Part shown: positions 1 to 8,935 of the stretch, piece after piece
Numbering within the stretch: the stretch's first letter is position 1
How the letters are laid out: each line of letters begins with the position of its first letter
From: Candidatus Methanarcanum hacksteinii
Lineage (GTDB): Archaea; Thermoplasmatota; Thermoplasmata; Methanomassiliicoccales; Methanomethylophilaceae
NCBI GenBank assembly: GCA_006954405.1
Contig: LVVQ01000001.1
Coordinates: 434,001-498,000 of the forward strand
Length of the DNA: 64,000 nt
Direction of reading: 5' to 3'
Made by a program: the position numbers and the translations under genes
The notes under the pieces: generated by a model
Databases searched by the model: none
The model's input: only the letters and a program-made list of their open reading frames with translations
Told to the model about the DNA's origin: nothing

Positions 1-497
1 AGCGTGTGTATGTCTCCCGAGTATAGGGTCTTCGTATCGACACCGAACTCGAACATCGCCGCACCTGGAACGTGACCCGCATGATGCATCGTGACCTCTA
101 TCTTGCCGAGCTCGAACGTGTCCCCGAATGTCATGGGCACGACGTTCTTCATCGTTCTCTCGATATCGCCTGTGGTGTATGGGAGAGGATAGTTCTCCGC
201 TTTGGCGATCTTGAGCGAATCGTACATCATGATCTCTCCTACCTCTGCCGAGAGGGGTGTGGTGAAGAGTTCGCATCTGTCCCTTCCGCATATCTGAGGG
301 ACCATCCCACAGTGATCCAGGTGACAGTGTGTCAGGAGCATGTGGTCGATTCTCGTACTGATCGGCTGGGGGTACTCTGGCGGTTTGGTCGGACTCATCC
401 CGTATTCGACGAGGAGGGTCTTTCCTGCCCCTTCTATGGTCATTCCCATGCGGCCTACCATCTCAGCACCGCCCAGGAATTTGAATTTCATTTCCAT
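1..497 (-). CDS. beta-CASP/metallo-beta-lactamase RNase, C-terminus cut by window edge
   Basis: The reading frame is open from an ATG at 497 to the window edge, so only the N-terminal 165 residues are seen. They contain the metallo-beta-lactamase metal motif HCHLDHCG at about residues 60-67 and a later histidine stretch, MHHAGHVPGA, as in the archaeal CPSF/RNase J (beta-CASP) nucleases, which are zinc-dependent RNases acting in mRNA 3' processing or decay. The motif begins TH-C-H rather than with a lone H. A GGAGA Shine-Dalgarno lies 8 nt before the ATG. Which beta-CASP subgroup it belongs to (aCPSF2, aRNase J or another) cannot be told without the missing part. Confidence 0.8.
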   Translation of the reverse strand, partial: MEMKFKFLGGAEMVGRMGMTIEGAGKTLLVEYGMSPTKPPEYPQPISTRIDHMLLTHCHLDHCGMVPQICGRDRCELFTTPLSAEVGEIMMYDSLKIAKAENYPLPYTTGDIERTMKNVVPMTFGDTFELGKIEVTMHHAGHVPGAAMFEFGVDTKTLYSGDIHT

Positions 498-588
498 GGT
501 ATGTTCTCCTAATGGTTTATTGCCTCATTCGAGAGGACTTTGTGAAAAAGGATGAACAAGCCATCCTTTTGTACAGTGATTCGTGAAT

Positions 589-611
589 GCGCATACGCGT
601 GGCGCGTGCGC
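589..611. repeat. GC-rich hairpin in the 498-759 intergenic region
   Basis: GCGCA and CGCG pair with CGCG and TGCGC around a TGG loop, with a two-base bulge, giving about nine base pairs in otherwise AT-rich sequence. A second perfect 9-bp hairpin lies at 546-570 (AAAAGGATG/CATCCTTTT). Both sit upstream of divergent genes, so they are not terminators of an annotated gene. TATA-like stretches follow at about 640-660, 673-682 and 709-720. The role is unknown; a small RNA or a 5' leader element is possible. Confidence 0.35.
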
Positions 612-759
612 TTTAATATGGTACGCGATGTATATTCTATATTTAAATCTAATATAGCAGATCTTCGCTGGATTGTTTAAATCGTTCTCAATAAAAGTTA
701 AGCAGACGGCTTAAATATGAAGAATATCATAGTCTATCCGTCAGACGATCCTCTGGCAG

Positions 760-1650
760 GTGGGATGCATTTTGAGGATAACAGGTAGCGCTAGCCCGCG
801 CAATGTGGGTGGTAAGATAAAGGGTGCAGCGGATACGATACTAGGTACTGGAACAGATACAGCTGATGTGGTCTGTGATACCCGTTCAGGAGCGCTATTG
901 ACATTCATCCTGTTATTCGTCGTAGGTTGGATCCCGACCATTGGACACATGGTGGCGGGTTATGTCGGAGGAAGGAGATCTGGTTCCCCGTATCGCGGGC
1001 TGTTAGCCACATCCGTTGCCACGGCATGCGTTCTGGTGATTTTGACACTGATAGCATTGTTCTTGGATTCCGTCAACGGTGCATTATCAGCGGATTATCA
1101 GGCAGCTATCGATTCCATCCGTGAGCAGTCGCCATTGTTGGCGGATCTTGCCGTACCTACCCTGGAATATCTCAGGGCGATGTTCGGCGGAGAGGGTCTT
1201 AAGATAGCGTACGCATCATATGCCATAACTCCTGTATTCGGTATCATCGGAGGTGTCATCTCCAATCAGATGCAGAAGGAATTGCGCTACATCATCCGTG
1301 TCTCAGGCGGAGCATCCAGTCAGCAGATCCGTTCCATGGAACGCCACAGACAGGGAAAGCCCATGGGATTCAATTATTCACAAGTGACCGCGCTCTCCAC
1401 GGAACCATCCGTTCGTGCACCTGCACCGCAGGCGACGGCAGAGGTCATCAAGACACCCGATAACGTCAAGGCGAAGGTACAGACGCCGAAGGTAGTGGAT
1501 ACCACAGTGGATGCACAACCTGAGATGGCAAGCTCGACATCCGTGCAGAAGAGTAACCCGTTCGATTCGATCCTGTCTCTTCAGAAGAAGAAGATGGAAC
1601 CCGTTGAGACGGCGAACACATCCACACTCGATGACGACCAATATCTCTGA
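760..1650 (+). CDS. Hypothetical multi-pass membrane protein
   Basis: This 296-residue protein is not recognised. It has a short polar N-terminus and three clear membrane segments at about residues 45-70, 82-104 and 155-175, separated by a hydrophilic loop of about 50 residues. A polar, Pro/Thr-rich C-terminal tail of about 120 residues is probably cytoplasmic and disordered. The frame opens at a stop at 730-732. The first possible start is GTG 760 with no visible Shine-Dalgarno; TTG 772 is an alternative, so the start is uncertain. It precedes the TFS gene on the same strand with 84 nt between. No function is proposed. Confidence 0.65.
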   Translation: MGCILRITGSASPRNVGGKIKGAADTILGTGTDTADVVCDTRSGALLTFILLFVVGWIPTIGHMVAGYVGGRRSGSPYRGLLATSVATACVLVILTLIALFLDSVNGALSADYQAAIDSIREQSPLLADLAVPTLEYLRAMFGGEGLKIAYASYAITPVFGIIGGVISNQMQKELRYIIRVSGGASSQQIRSMERHRQGKPMGFNYSQVTALSTEPSVRAPAPQATAEVIKTPDNVKAKVQTPKVVDTTVDAQPEMASSTSVQKSNPFDSILSLQKKKMEPVETANTSTLDDDQYL

Positions 1651-1734
1651 CAGCGACAGGTGTTGCCCATATATACGCGCACAATATTGTTTTATAGTCT
1701 CATTCGATAACCCCGTTATCAGAGGCGAATTAAC

Positions 1735-2031
1735 TTGTTCTGTCCAGATTGCAAATCAATGGTCTTCCCCAAGGATGGAGGCTACTACTGTAAGAACTGC
1801 GATAAGCTTATCGAAGAGGAAGTCGAGAGTGAAGGATTCACGACCAAATCCAAAGCTAAGGAGACGGCCGTAGTATCCGATGGAGAGGCAGTACTTCCCA
1901 AGGCACGTGAGATATGTGCTAAATGCGGTAACACAGAAGCATACTACTACATGAGGCAGAACAGGTCAGCTGATGAGCCCGAGACGATCTTCTACCGTTG
2001 CACCAGGTGCAACTATCAGTGGAAGGTCTGA
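1735..2031 (+). CDS. tfs: Transcription factor S (TFIIS-like RNA polymerase cleavage factor)
   Basis: The 98-residue protein has the two-zinc-ribbon layout of archaeal TFS. The N-terminal ribbon uses CPDC at 3-6 and CKNC at 19-22. The C-terminal ribbon has CAKC and CTRC flanking the acidic hairpin RSADEPET. In the family that hairpin enters the polymerase funnel and stimulates cleavage of backtracked RNA. The start is TTG at 1735, just after a GAGG stretch; no ATG gives an intact first ribbon. PCNA follows 25 nt downstream, so transcription fidelity and replication genes are probably co-transcribed. Confidence 0.92.
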   Translation: MFCPDCKSMVFPKDGGYYCKNCDKLIEEEVESEGFTTKSKAKETAVVSDGEAVLPKAREICAKCGNTEAYYYMRQNRSADEPETIFYRCTRCNYQWKV

Positions 2032-2056
2032 GGGAGAATAAGGAGACGGTGATGGA

Positions 2057-2794
2057 ATGTTCAAGGCACAAATCAAAGCAGAGACATTGAAAGGACTTGT
2101 GAATGTCATATCTACCCTCATCGATGAGGTGAAATTCACCGTCGATCCAGAAGGAATGAGCCTGAAGGCTGTCGATCCTGCACATGTCGCCATGATCGAG
2201 CTCAGGATGGATGCTGGTGCATTCGAGAGCTATGAGGCGGACAATGTGGAGATCGGTCTCGATCTTGATAAGGTCAAAGAGGTCCTCAAGCTGTCCGGAG
2301 CGGGAGAGATAATCGCGATGGAGCTTGACGAGGAACGCGGAAGGCTCGTATTCAAAGTGGGCAACATAACGAGGCGCATGAATCTCGTGGATACCTCCAG
2401 CATGAGCGATCCCAAGGTCCCGCAACTCGAGCTTGCGGCGAACATCGAGGTACCTGTATCCGAACTCCAGAGGGGGATCAAGGCTTCAGAGAAGATCTCT
2501 GACCACATAACCCTGATCGCGGATACGGATTACTTCGAGCTTCTCTGTGAAGGGGACACCGATTCAGCGGATCTCAGGTTGGAGAAGGACAGTCTTGTCA
2601 GCATCAACGTGGAATCACAGGTCAGCAGTATGTTCCCGCTCGATTATTTCTCCAATCTGATCAAAGCGATGCCTTCGGACATCGTCGTCAAGATCGAATT
2701 GGATAACGACTATCCCGCCAAGTTCAACTTCAACGTTGCTGGTGACAAGGGAAGGGTCATGTATCTGTTGGCACCCAGAATCGAGAACGAATGA
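2057..2794 (+). CDS. pcn: DNA polymerase sliding clamp PCNA
   Basis: This 245-residue protein has the usual length and two-domain repeat of PCNA. Visible landmarks are the N-terminal FKAQIKAETLKGLV, the central MDAGAFESYEAD and the C-terminal YLLAPRIE. In the family three subunits form a ring on DNA and tether polymerase, ligase and FEN1. GGTGA lies just before the ATG. The stop region overlaps a possible upstream ATG of the transketolase gene, so the clamp appears to share a transcript with carbon-metabolism genes. Confidence 0.95.
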   Translation: MFKAQIKAETLKGLVNVISTLIDEVKFTVDPEGMSLKAVDPAHVAMIELRMDAGAFESYEADNVEIGLDLDKVKEVLKLSGAGEIIAMELDEERGRLVFKVGNITRRMNLVDTSSMSDPKVPQLELAANIEVPVSELQRGIKASEKISDHITLIADTDYFELLCEGDTDSADLRLEKDSLVSINVESQVSSMFPLDYFSNLIKAMPSDIVVKIELDNDYPAKFNFNVAGDKGRVMYLLAPRIENE

Positions 2795-2808
2795 TCCCTG
2801 GTGAGAGG

Positions 2809-3627
2809 ATGGACAGCAAAGAGTTACAGAGGATGGCCAACAAGCTCAGGTTGCATGTCGTCGAGATGACATATGCGGCCAATTCAGGGCACCCAGGCGG
2901 TTCTCTGTCAGCAGCGGACATCATATCTGCTCTTTACTTCAAAGTGATGAGACATGATCCGAAGAACCCGAATTGGGAGGATAGGGATCGTTTCATACTG
3001 TCCAAGGGTCACGTAGCACCAGTCCTCTATGCGGCATTGGCGGAATCAGGCTATTTCCCGGTCGAGGATCTCATAACATTGAGGCAGTTGGGGTCCAAAT
3101 TGCAGGGACATCCCGTACGCGGCAAGGTCCCCGGTGTGGAGATGTCCACCGGTTCACTCGGTCAGGGGCTCAGTATGAGCTGCGGGATCGCATTGGCTGG
3201 AAAGATGGATGGAAAAGATTACAAGGTCTACTGCATGCTAGGCGACGGAGAGCTTCAGAGCGGACAGAACTGGGAGGCTGCCATGTTCGCAGCCAACTAC
3301 AAGCTCAACAACCTGATCGCGATAGTGGACCGCAATAGATTGCAGATATGCGGCGATACCGAAGAGGTCATGTCGCTGGAACCGTTGGTGGATAAATGGA
3401 TGGCATTCGGTTGGGATGTCATAGAGACCGATGGTCACGATATCGACAAGGTGGTTGCCGCATTCGAGGAAGCGAAGGCGGATAGGGATTCGCCTGTCGT
3501 GATAATATTCAATACTGTGAAAGGCAAAGGCGTCTCATTCATGGAGAACAATCCGGGATTCCATGGTAAGGCCTGCAATGCGACAGAGTACAAGCAGGCT
3601 GTGGAAGAACTCAAGAAGGTGATCTGA
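2809..3627 (+). CDS. Transketolase, N-terminal (thiamine diphosphate-binding) subunit
   Basis: The protein is the N-terminal half of transketolase, encoded separately from the C-terminal half as is common in archaea. It shows SGHPGGSLS, the GDGELQSGQNWEA stretch with GDG...N that binds thiamine diphosphate and magnesium, and IVDRNRLQICG. The start was placed at ATG 2809 because GGTGA lies immediately upstream and homologues begin near this point; ATG 2791, overlapping the PCNA stop, is the alternative and adds six residues. The C-terminal subunit follows with its ATG touching this stop. Together they move two-carbon units between sugar phosphates. Confidence 0.93.
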   Translation: MDSKELQRMANKLRLHVVEMTYAANSGHPGGSLSAADIISALYFKVMRHDPKNPNWEDRDRFILSKGHVAPVLYAALAESGYFPVEDLITLRQLGSKLQGHPVRGKVPGVEMSTGSLGQGLSMSCGIALAGKMDGKDYKVYCMLGDGELQSGQNWEAAMFAANYKLNNLIAIVDRNRLQICGDTEEVMSLEPLVDKWMAFGWDVIETDGHDIDKVVAAFEEAKADRDSPVVIIFNTVKGKGVSFMENNPGFHGKACNATEYKQAVEELKKVI

Positions 3628-4562
3628 TGGGAGCCGCACAACGCAACTATTACGGTAAAGCACTCGCAAGATTGGCCAAGGAGAGGGACGATGTCGTCGT
3701 ATTGGACGCCGACCTCGCAGGTTCAACGAAGACTTCAGAATTCAAGAAGGTCGCACCGGAGAGATTCGTGGAAGTGGGAATAGCTGAACAGGACATGATC
3801 GGTGTCGCATCAGGCCTCGCAGCATCAGGCAAGACTGTGTTCGCATCCACATTCGCCGTCTTCGCGACAGGAAGGTGCTGGGAGCAGATACGCTTGGCAG
3901 TCGCCTATCCGAAACAGAATGTGAAGATCGTCTCCACTCACTGCGGTATAAGTGTCGGTGAGGACGGAGCATCACATCAGGCATTGGAGGATATCGCTAT
4001 CATGCGTGCCATCCCGAACATGGTGGTCATCTCACCTGCGGATGCACATCAGGCATACGCCGCTACGATGGCGATAGCTGAGGAGAGGGGACCTTGCTAC
4101 ATGAGGCTCGGACGTGCAGATTTCCCGCTGATATATCCAGAGGATGTGAAATTCGAGATAGGTAAGGCCGATATACTCAGGGAAGGTTCGGATGTAACAC
4201 TCATCGGTACTGGACAGATGGTATCATACTGTCTTGACGCAGCCAAAGCACTGTCGGAGGAAGGCATATCTGCCGAAGTGATCAACATATCGACGATAAA
4301 ACCGCTCGATGCGGATGCGGTCATAGGTTCCGTGAAGAAGACCGGTTGTGCGGTCACTGCAGAGGAGCATAGTATCATCGGCGGACTCGGATCGGCTGTC
4401 GCAGAGGCGATTTCCGAATCATGCCCTGTACCTCTAGTCAGAGTAGGTACGAAGGATACATTCGGTGAATCAGGCAAGGCTGAGATGCTGATGGAGAAGT
4501 ATGGTCTTACAGCTAAGGATATCGTCAAGGCCGCCAAGGATTCAATTTCAAAGAAAAGGTGA
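3627..4562 (+). CDS. Transketolase, C-terminal subunit
   Basis: This 311-residue protein has the pyrimidine-binding and C-terminal domains of transketolase. The catalytic glutamate sits in FVEVGIAEQDMIGVASGLA, and the HCGISVGEDGASHQALED motif follows. The ATG overlaps the stop of the N-terminal subunit by one base (TGATG), so translation is probably coupled and subunits are made in equal amounts. Transaldolase follows directly. No oxidative pentose-phosphate enzyme is seen nearby, so the likely job is making pentose and erythrose phosphates from fructose 6-phosphate and glyceraldehyde 3-phosphate. Confidence 0.93.
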   Translation: MGAAQRNYYGKALARLAKERDDVVVLDADLAGSTKTSEFKKVAPERFVEVGIAEQDMIGVASGLAASGKTVFASTFAVFATGRCWEQIRLAVAYPKQNVKIVSTHCGISVGEDGASHQALEDIAIMRAIPNMVVISPADAHQAYAATMAIAEERGPCYMRLGRADFPLIYPEDVKFEIGKADILREGSDVTLIGTGQMVSYCLDAAKALSEEGISAEVINISTIKPLDADAVIGSVKKTGCAVTAEEHSIIGGLGSAVAEAISESCPVPLVRVGTKDTFGESGKAEMLMEKYGLTAKDIVKAAKDSISKKR

Positions 4563-4567
4563 ATGTA

Positions 4568-5215
4568 ATGAAGATTTTCATAGACACTGCAAATTTGGAT
4601 CAGATAAAGGAGATCAACAGTTGGGGGATCGTTGACGGAGTCACCACTAACCCTAGTCTCATCGCTAAGGAAGGAGTGGACGTCAAGACAAGGATCAAAG
4701 AGATCGCAGAGATCGTGGACGGCCCCATCTCCGCAGAGGCCATGTCGATGACAGCTGACGAGATGGTGAAGGAAGGACGCGAGTTGGCCAAGATCCATCC
4801 CAATGTCGTGATCAAGCTCCCTATGTGCATCGAGACATTGAAAGCTACATCAAAGCTCAGGGAAGAGGGAATAAGGGTGAATGTGACACTCATATTCTCC
4901 GCACAGCAGGCATTGTTGGCAGCAAAGGCAGGTGCAGCATACGTGTCCCCATTCGTCGGACGTCTCGATGATATCGGAGAGTATGGTACGGATCTCATCT
5001 CCAACATCGTTCAGATCTACTCCAATTACGATTTCGATACAGAGATCATCGCAGCATCGATCAGACACCCCGTTCATGTGTTGGATGTATCGCTCGCAGG
5101 ATGTGACATCGCGACCATCCCCTATGATGTGCTGAAGAAGATGGTATCCCACCCGAAGACGGATGAGGGTATACAGAAATTCATTGCTGATTACGAGAAA
5201 TCGAAGAAGCAGTGA
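4568..5215 (+). CDS. tal: Transaldolase (TalC/fructose-6-phosphate aldolase family)
   Basis: The protein of about 215 residues is of the short transaldolase type. It shows MKIFIDTANLDQIKE, GVTTNPSLIAKEG and the lysine of the Schiff base in VVIKLPM, followed by NVTLIFSAQQALLAAKAGA. It exchanges dihydroxyacetone units between sugar phosphates and completes the non-oxidative pentose phosphate set with the two transketolase genes. The start is ATG 4568: AAGGTGA lies 5 nt upstream, overlapping the previous stop; a GTG at 4559 would put that Shine-Dalgarno inside the gene. True transaldolase and fructose-6-phosphate aldolase activity cannot be separated by eye. Confidence 0.9.
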   Translation: MKIFIDTANLDQIKEINSWGIVDGVTTNPSLIAKEGVDVKTRIKEIAEIVDGPISAEAMSMTADEMVKEGRELAKIHPNVVIKLPMCIETLKATSKLREEGIRVNVTLIFSAQQALLAAKAGAAYVSPFVGRLDDIGEYGTDLISNIVQIYSNYDFDTEIIAASIRHPVHVLDVSLAGCDIATIPYDVLKKMVSHPKTDEGIQKFIADYEKSKKQ

Positions 5216-5219
5216 TGTT

Positions 5220-6371
5220 ATGTATGATGTCATCGTGGTCGGAGGCGGACCAGCCGGTACAATCACGGCTGACCTGTTGGCTAAGGATCATGATGTACTT
5301 GTCATCGAAGAACATGATGTGATAGGTAAGCCCGCACAATGTGCGGGTTTCCTATCCGTCGAGTGCGCGGATGCGTTAGGCATCGATGTACCGAAGTACA
5401 GTGTCATCGACGCATCCGATTTCATATTCCCTGACGGGAAGGTATTGACGATAGAATCCGATAGGCCGAGGATGATCGTCACCGATAGGGCAGTATTGGA
5501 TCAGAGATTGGCTGAGAGGGCAGTAGGATCCGGTGCGAAGATATCTCTATCCACAAGATACATCTCCCATGCCGTGAAGGATGGTAAGGTCTCTGTGCAG
5601 ACATCCAAGGGGATCATCGAATCGAAGATGATCATCGGTGCGGACGGACATTCGTCGAAGGTCGCATCGAGTCTCGGTAACAATGAACCGAAGGAGTACG
5701 TCAGAGGTATGGTCTTCGATATGGATCACAGATCCGAAGTGCAGAATAAGATCGATCTGCTTTTCGGGACGGATATAGCTCCAGGTTTCTTCGCATGGGT
5801 GATACCGTGCGGTGATTTCACACGTGTGGGTTTGTGCACGTCACGGAGTGCAGGTCCACCATCCGAATACATGAAGGTGCTTCTCAAGAGGTCCGGCCTG
5901 CAGGATGAGACGATCCTGAGGAAATACTGCGGGAAGATACCCATGGGCGGTCGGAGGACGACTTATTCTGATAATCTGATGTTGATCGGGGATGCTGCCG
6001 GCCAGATAAAGCAGATATCCGGAGGGGGACTCTCACCTATCGTCAGATCCGCACCCCATCTGAAGAGAATAGTCGATAAGGCATTCGAGAAGGATGATTT
6101 CAGCAGAAGGATGATGTCAGGATATGAGAAAGGTTGGAGATCGGAGATAGGCAAGGAGATCAGGAACGGTTGTCTCATGAGATCCCTGTACAAGAAGATG
6201 AACAACGATGATTTCTGCAAGATGTATCCTGCTTTCTCCGATGAGAGATTACGTCAGAGGATGAGAGACATTGATATAGACAACACGAGCAGTGTCGCCA
6301 AGTACGCTCTTATCAATCCGACGTTCATGAAGGTCGGATTACCGATAGGATTGAAGGTGCTGTTCAGATGA
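5220..6371 (+). CDS. Geranylgeranyl reductase family FAD-dependent oxidoreductase
   Basis: The 383-residue flavoprotein starts MYDVIVVGGGPAG, the dinucleotide-binding motif. It has the second FAD motif GDAAGQIKQISGGGLSP at about residue 255, and the CAGFLS stretch seen in archaeal reductases that hydrogenate geranylgeranyl chains of membrane lipids. The start is ATG 5220, 4 nt after the transaldolase stop; upstream starts would overlap that gene and spoil the N-terminal fold. A second family member lies at 33443, beside a prenyl synthase. This copy, next to Taw2, could have another substrate such as an isoprenoid quinone-like carrier or dolichol. The family is certain; the substrate is inferred. 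Confidence 0.85.
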   Translation: MYDVIVVGGGPAGTITADLLAKDHDVLVIEEHDVIGKPAQCAGFLSVECADALGIDVPKYSVIDASDFIFPDGKVLTIESDRPRMIVTDRAVLDQRLAERAVGSGAKISLSTRYISHAVKDGKVSVQTSKGIIESKMIIGADGHSSKVASSLGNNEPKEYVRGMVFDMDHRSEVQNKIDLLFGTDIAPGFFAWVIPCGDFTRVGLCTSRSAGPPSEYMKVLLKRSGLQDETILRKYCGKIPMGGRRTTYSDNLMLIGDAAGQIKQISGGGLSPIVRSAPHLKRIVDKAFEKDDFSRRMMSGYEKGWRSEIGKEIRNGCLMRSLYKKMNNDDFCKMYPAFSDERLRQRMRDIDIDNTSSVAKYALINPTFMKVGLPIGLKVLFR

Positions 6372-7384
6372 AGCTTGCGATGATCCCAGTGGAGGAGGCC
6401 TCGGAAACGATACCCCTCCTGATGAGGAAGGACCTCGTGAACCGCAATGCGAAGATATCGAAGGGCGATGGTTGTCGTTTGGTCCCGATACAGGATGGGA
6501 AAGAGGACATCGTATCGTCCATGGGTTATAGCATCACAGAAGGGGAAGCATACTCAAGGGATAGGATCCCGCCACAGGAGCGCATAAAGGCATCGTTATC
6601 GGATCTGCCGGAGGATGTGATCAGGGAACTGCCCATGAGGTGGGAGTATGTCGGTAGGATAGCGATCATAGTGCTGAAGGAATCCGCTGAACCGTATAAG
6701 GAGCGCATCGGTGATGTGTATGCTGAGGAACTCGGCATGGAATCCATATGCGTGGATCGTCAGGGCGTCACAGGAGAGTTCAGAAGACCTACCACGGAGA
6801 TCATACACGGCGATAGGACAGAGGATGTCAGATTGGAGAACGGTGTGCTGTATGATATGGATGTGACCAAGGTCATGTTCGCCTCAGGGAATGTGGATGA
6901 GAGGGAACGCATGAAGGATCTGGATTGCAGCGGTGAGACGATAGTCGACATGTTCGCCGGTATCGGTTACTTCACATTGCCTTTGGCCAAGTTCGCTCAT
7001 CCTTCGAAGATATATGCATGCGAGAAGAATCCGGATTCATATGAGTTCCTCGTAAAGAATGTCGAACTCAATGATGTGAAGGACATCGTCGAACCTATAC
7101 TCTCGGATAATCGCGATCTCGATCTCGGGACACATTTTGCGGATCGCATATTGATGGGATACGTACAGATAACATCCGAATTCCTACCGAAGGCATTGGA
7201 GATGATCAAGCCTGGTGGGATGATACATTATCACGACACATTCTATGTGCACGAATATGAGGATAGGATCAAGGAGATATTCGACAGGGAATGCCCTGGA
7301 GGGTATGAGATCGAAAGTATCCACGAGGTCAAATCCTTCGCCCCGTCCGTATCGCACTATGTCGCGGATATCAGGATACTTTAG
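6368..7384 (+). CDS. taw2: Taw2-type SAM-dependent enzyme (wybutosine tRNA modification)
   Basis: The 338-residue protein belongs to the Trm5/TYW2 fold. An N-terminal extension is followed by a class I methyltransferase domain with DMFAGIGYFTLPLAK at about residue 195, then EKNPDSYEFLVKNVELN. The fourth motif is DRILMGY. Trm5 has an NLP-type motif there, whereas Taw2/TYW2 has GY or GL. This favours Taw2, which transfers the 3-amino-3-carboxypropyl group of SAM to the tRNA-Phe G37 derivative. The ATG overlaps the previous stop. The gene converges with the unknown gene at 7381. Confidence 0.85.
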   Translation: MKLAMIPVEEASETIPLLMRKDLVNRNAKISKGDGCRLVPIQDGKEDIVSSMGYSITEGEAYSRDRIPPQERIKASLSDLPEDVIRELPMRWEYVGRIAIIVLKESAEPYKERIGDVYAEELGMESICVDRQGVTGEFRRPTTEIIHGDRTEDVRLENGVLYDMDVTKVMFASGNVDERERMKDLDCSGETIVDMFAGIGYFTLPLAKFAHPSKIYACEKNPDSYEFLVKNVELNDVKDIVEPILSDNRDLDLGTHFADRILMGYVQITSEFLPKALEMIKPGGMIHYHDTFYVHEYEDRIKEIFDRECPGGYEIESIHEVKSFAPSVSHYVADIRIL

Positions 7385-8874
7385 ACGGATTCCCCGCAGC
7401 CCAATGCTGTGAGAAGCGTGTTCATCTTATCCCTGTAATCATCGCCTTCGGCTTTGATGAGCTGTTCGACGAATGGGAGCAGGAACTGTGAGAACTCTGC
7501 CTCATCATCCGTGTATTTGATCACATCGATGGATGCGATGTCACAGAATGCCTTGGCCATCGAACGCATCTTCTTGTCCTTCGGTACGATCTCGGATATG
7601 CATTCCTTCAGCATATCTGCGCCGCCGACCTTGTATGCCTTCGCATATGCATCCGCGTGTCTTGTTGCCTCCCCAGGTCTCTTGAACTCAGGGAGTTTGG
7701 ACACCACATCATACGATATGTATTTCTGATGGGCTTCTTTGATAACCTGAGCAGGATTCATCTTCGAGGGATCGTTGAACGAGTTCGCGATGTCATCGTT
7801 GGTGAATGCCGCGATGATCCTGCGTGCATCACCCCATATGGAAAGGAGTGCATCGGATGCTTTGTTGTTCTTCGCGATGACGGATATCGAGGGATTCTCT
7901 GAGAGATATGTCCTGAGCGCGGTGATCTCGGCATCGCTCCCGACGAGATCGTTGAGGAACGATCCGACATCGGAACCGTAGTTCTTCGTTCCGATGATGT
8001 ATGTAGCTGAATCCGAGCTCTTTAGTGAACCTATCTCGCCTCTCAATACCATATTCAACACATTCACATCGGTCATGATGCCGAGGGAGTATTTCTTGAG
8101 GTCATCGCCTTTGACAGGCGTTCTTCCTTCCGAACCTTCGCTGTGATAGCTGTGCTCCACGAACACCTCTATATCGTCGAGAGGATCCCCTCCGACGAAC
8201 CTCGAGATCAGGAATTGGAGTGTGGACACGTCCTTCGCGCAATCCTTGCATATGCGGATCTCTGTATCCGCTGATTTCACTCTGATCACAAGTATGCCGT
8301 CAGAATCATGTCCGCAGGTTATCTCATCGTTATCGAATTCGTATGGGGTATCCCAGAATGTATCATAGATGTAATCCACAGGCATGTTCGGTTTCTTTGA
8401 ACATACGATCTCGTCGCCGAAGGAATAGATGTGCAATCCTTTCCTCTTGGCGACACCGCTGTACATGAGAAGCCTGATCTTAGGGTCATTGTAATATTGC
8501 ATGCCGATGAGCTTGTCATTGCCGACAGAGCCTCTCTGTGCATATGACACCTCCTCGCCTGCGAGTTTGGCCGTTGCTAAATAGGGTACGGATCCTGCGG
8601 CATAGAGCGATATCGTGGCGCAATACGCTTTGAAGATATCATCGTCACCTTTCGATGCCATCTTCACGAGGGCATCTGGATTGTCCTTGATCTTGTTGAC
8701 CTTGGATATGGATGAGAACGTTCTATCGAACGGACAGAGGAAGCATTTCCCTGCACATTTCGGTCTTATCAGAGATGGATCCTCCCAAAGTGCCTTGGAT
8801 CTTTCGATGATATCACTTTCGAGTCTCTTCGGTGTACGCTTTATGCCTCTGAGCCTCATCTTCTTTCCGGCCAT
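7381..8874 (-). CDS. Hypothetical protein with two Cys clusters
   Basis: This 497-residue soluble protein is not recognised. Near the N-terminus it has KCAGKCFLCPF, a Cx3Cx2C pattern at residues 40-47. A second set, TCGHDSDG ... ICKDCAKD, around residues 200-225, looks like a zinc ribbon. The rest is mixed alpha/beta with no membrane segment. Although Cx3Cx2C matches the radical SAM spacing, there is no TIM-barrel context or GGE motif, so a metal-binding or nucleic-acid role is more likely. The start is ATG 8874 (MAGKKMRLRG, very basic, RNA-binding-like); the frame remains open upstream only without good starts. It is divergent from RNase III, sharing a 61-nt promoter region. Confidence 0.7.
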   Translation of the reverse strand: MAGKKMRLRGIKRTPKRLESDIIERSKALWEDPSLIRPKCAGKCFLCPFDRTFSSISKVNKIKDNPDALVKMASKGDDDIFKAYCATISLYAAGSVPYLATAKLAGEEVSYAQRGSVGNDKLIGMQYYNDPKIRLLMYSGVAKRKGLHIYSFGDEIVCSKKPNMPVDYIYDTFWDTPYEFDNDEITCGHDSDGILVIRVKSADTEIRICKDCAKDVSTLQFLISRFVGGDPLDDIEVFVEHSYHSEGSEGRTPVKGDDLKKYSLGIMTDVNVLNMVLRGEIGSLKSSDSATYIIGTKNYGSDVGSFLNDLVGSDAEITALRTYLSENPSISVIAKNNKASDALLSIWGDARRIIAAFTNDDIANSFNDPSKMNPAQVIKEAHQKYISYDVVSKLPEFKRPGEATRHADAYAKAYKVGGADMLKECISEIVPKDKKMRSMAKAFCDIASIDVIKYTDDEAEFSQFLLPFVEQLIKAEGDDYRDKMNTLLTALGCGESV

Positions 8875-8935
8875 AAGCGATGATATAGTAAATAATGATA
8901 TAAATATGACCGATTGACGTTCAGGTCGTGTGAAG

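Noticed and set aside
72..512. Plus-strand open frame of 146 codons
   Set aside because: It is antisense to the beta-CASP gene, whose metal motif and Shine-Dalgarno are clear on the minus strand.
4097..4798. Long 233-codon minus-strand frame
   Set aside because: It is antisense to the transketolase and transaldolase genes, a product of their codon bias.
7381..8874. Reading the Cx3Cx2C protein as a radical SAM enzyme
   Set aside because: The Cys motif is at residue 40 without the following barrel motifs, and a second Cys set looks like a zinc ribbon.
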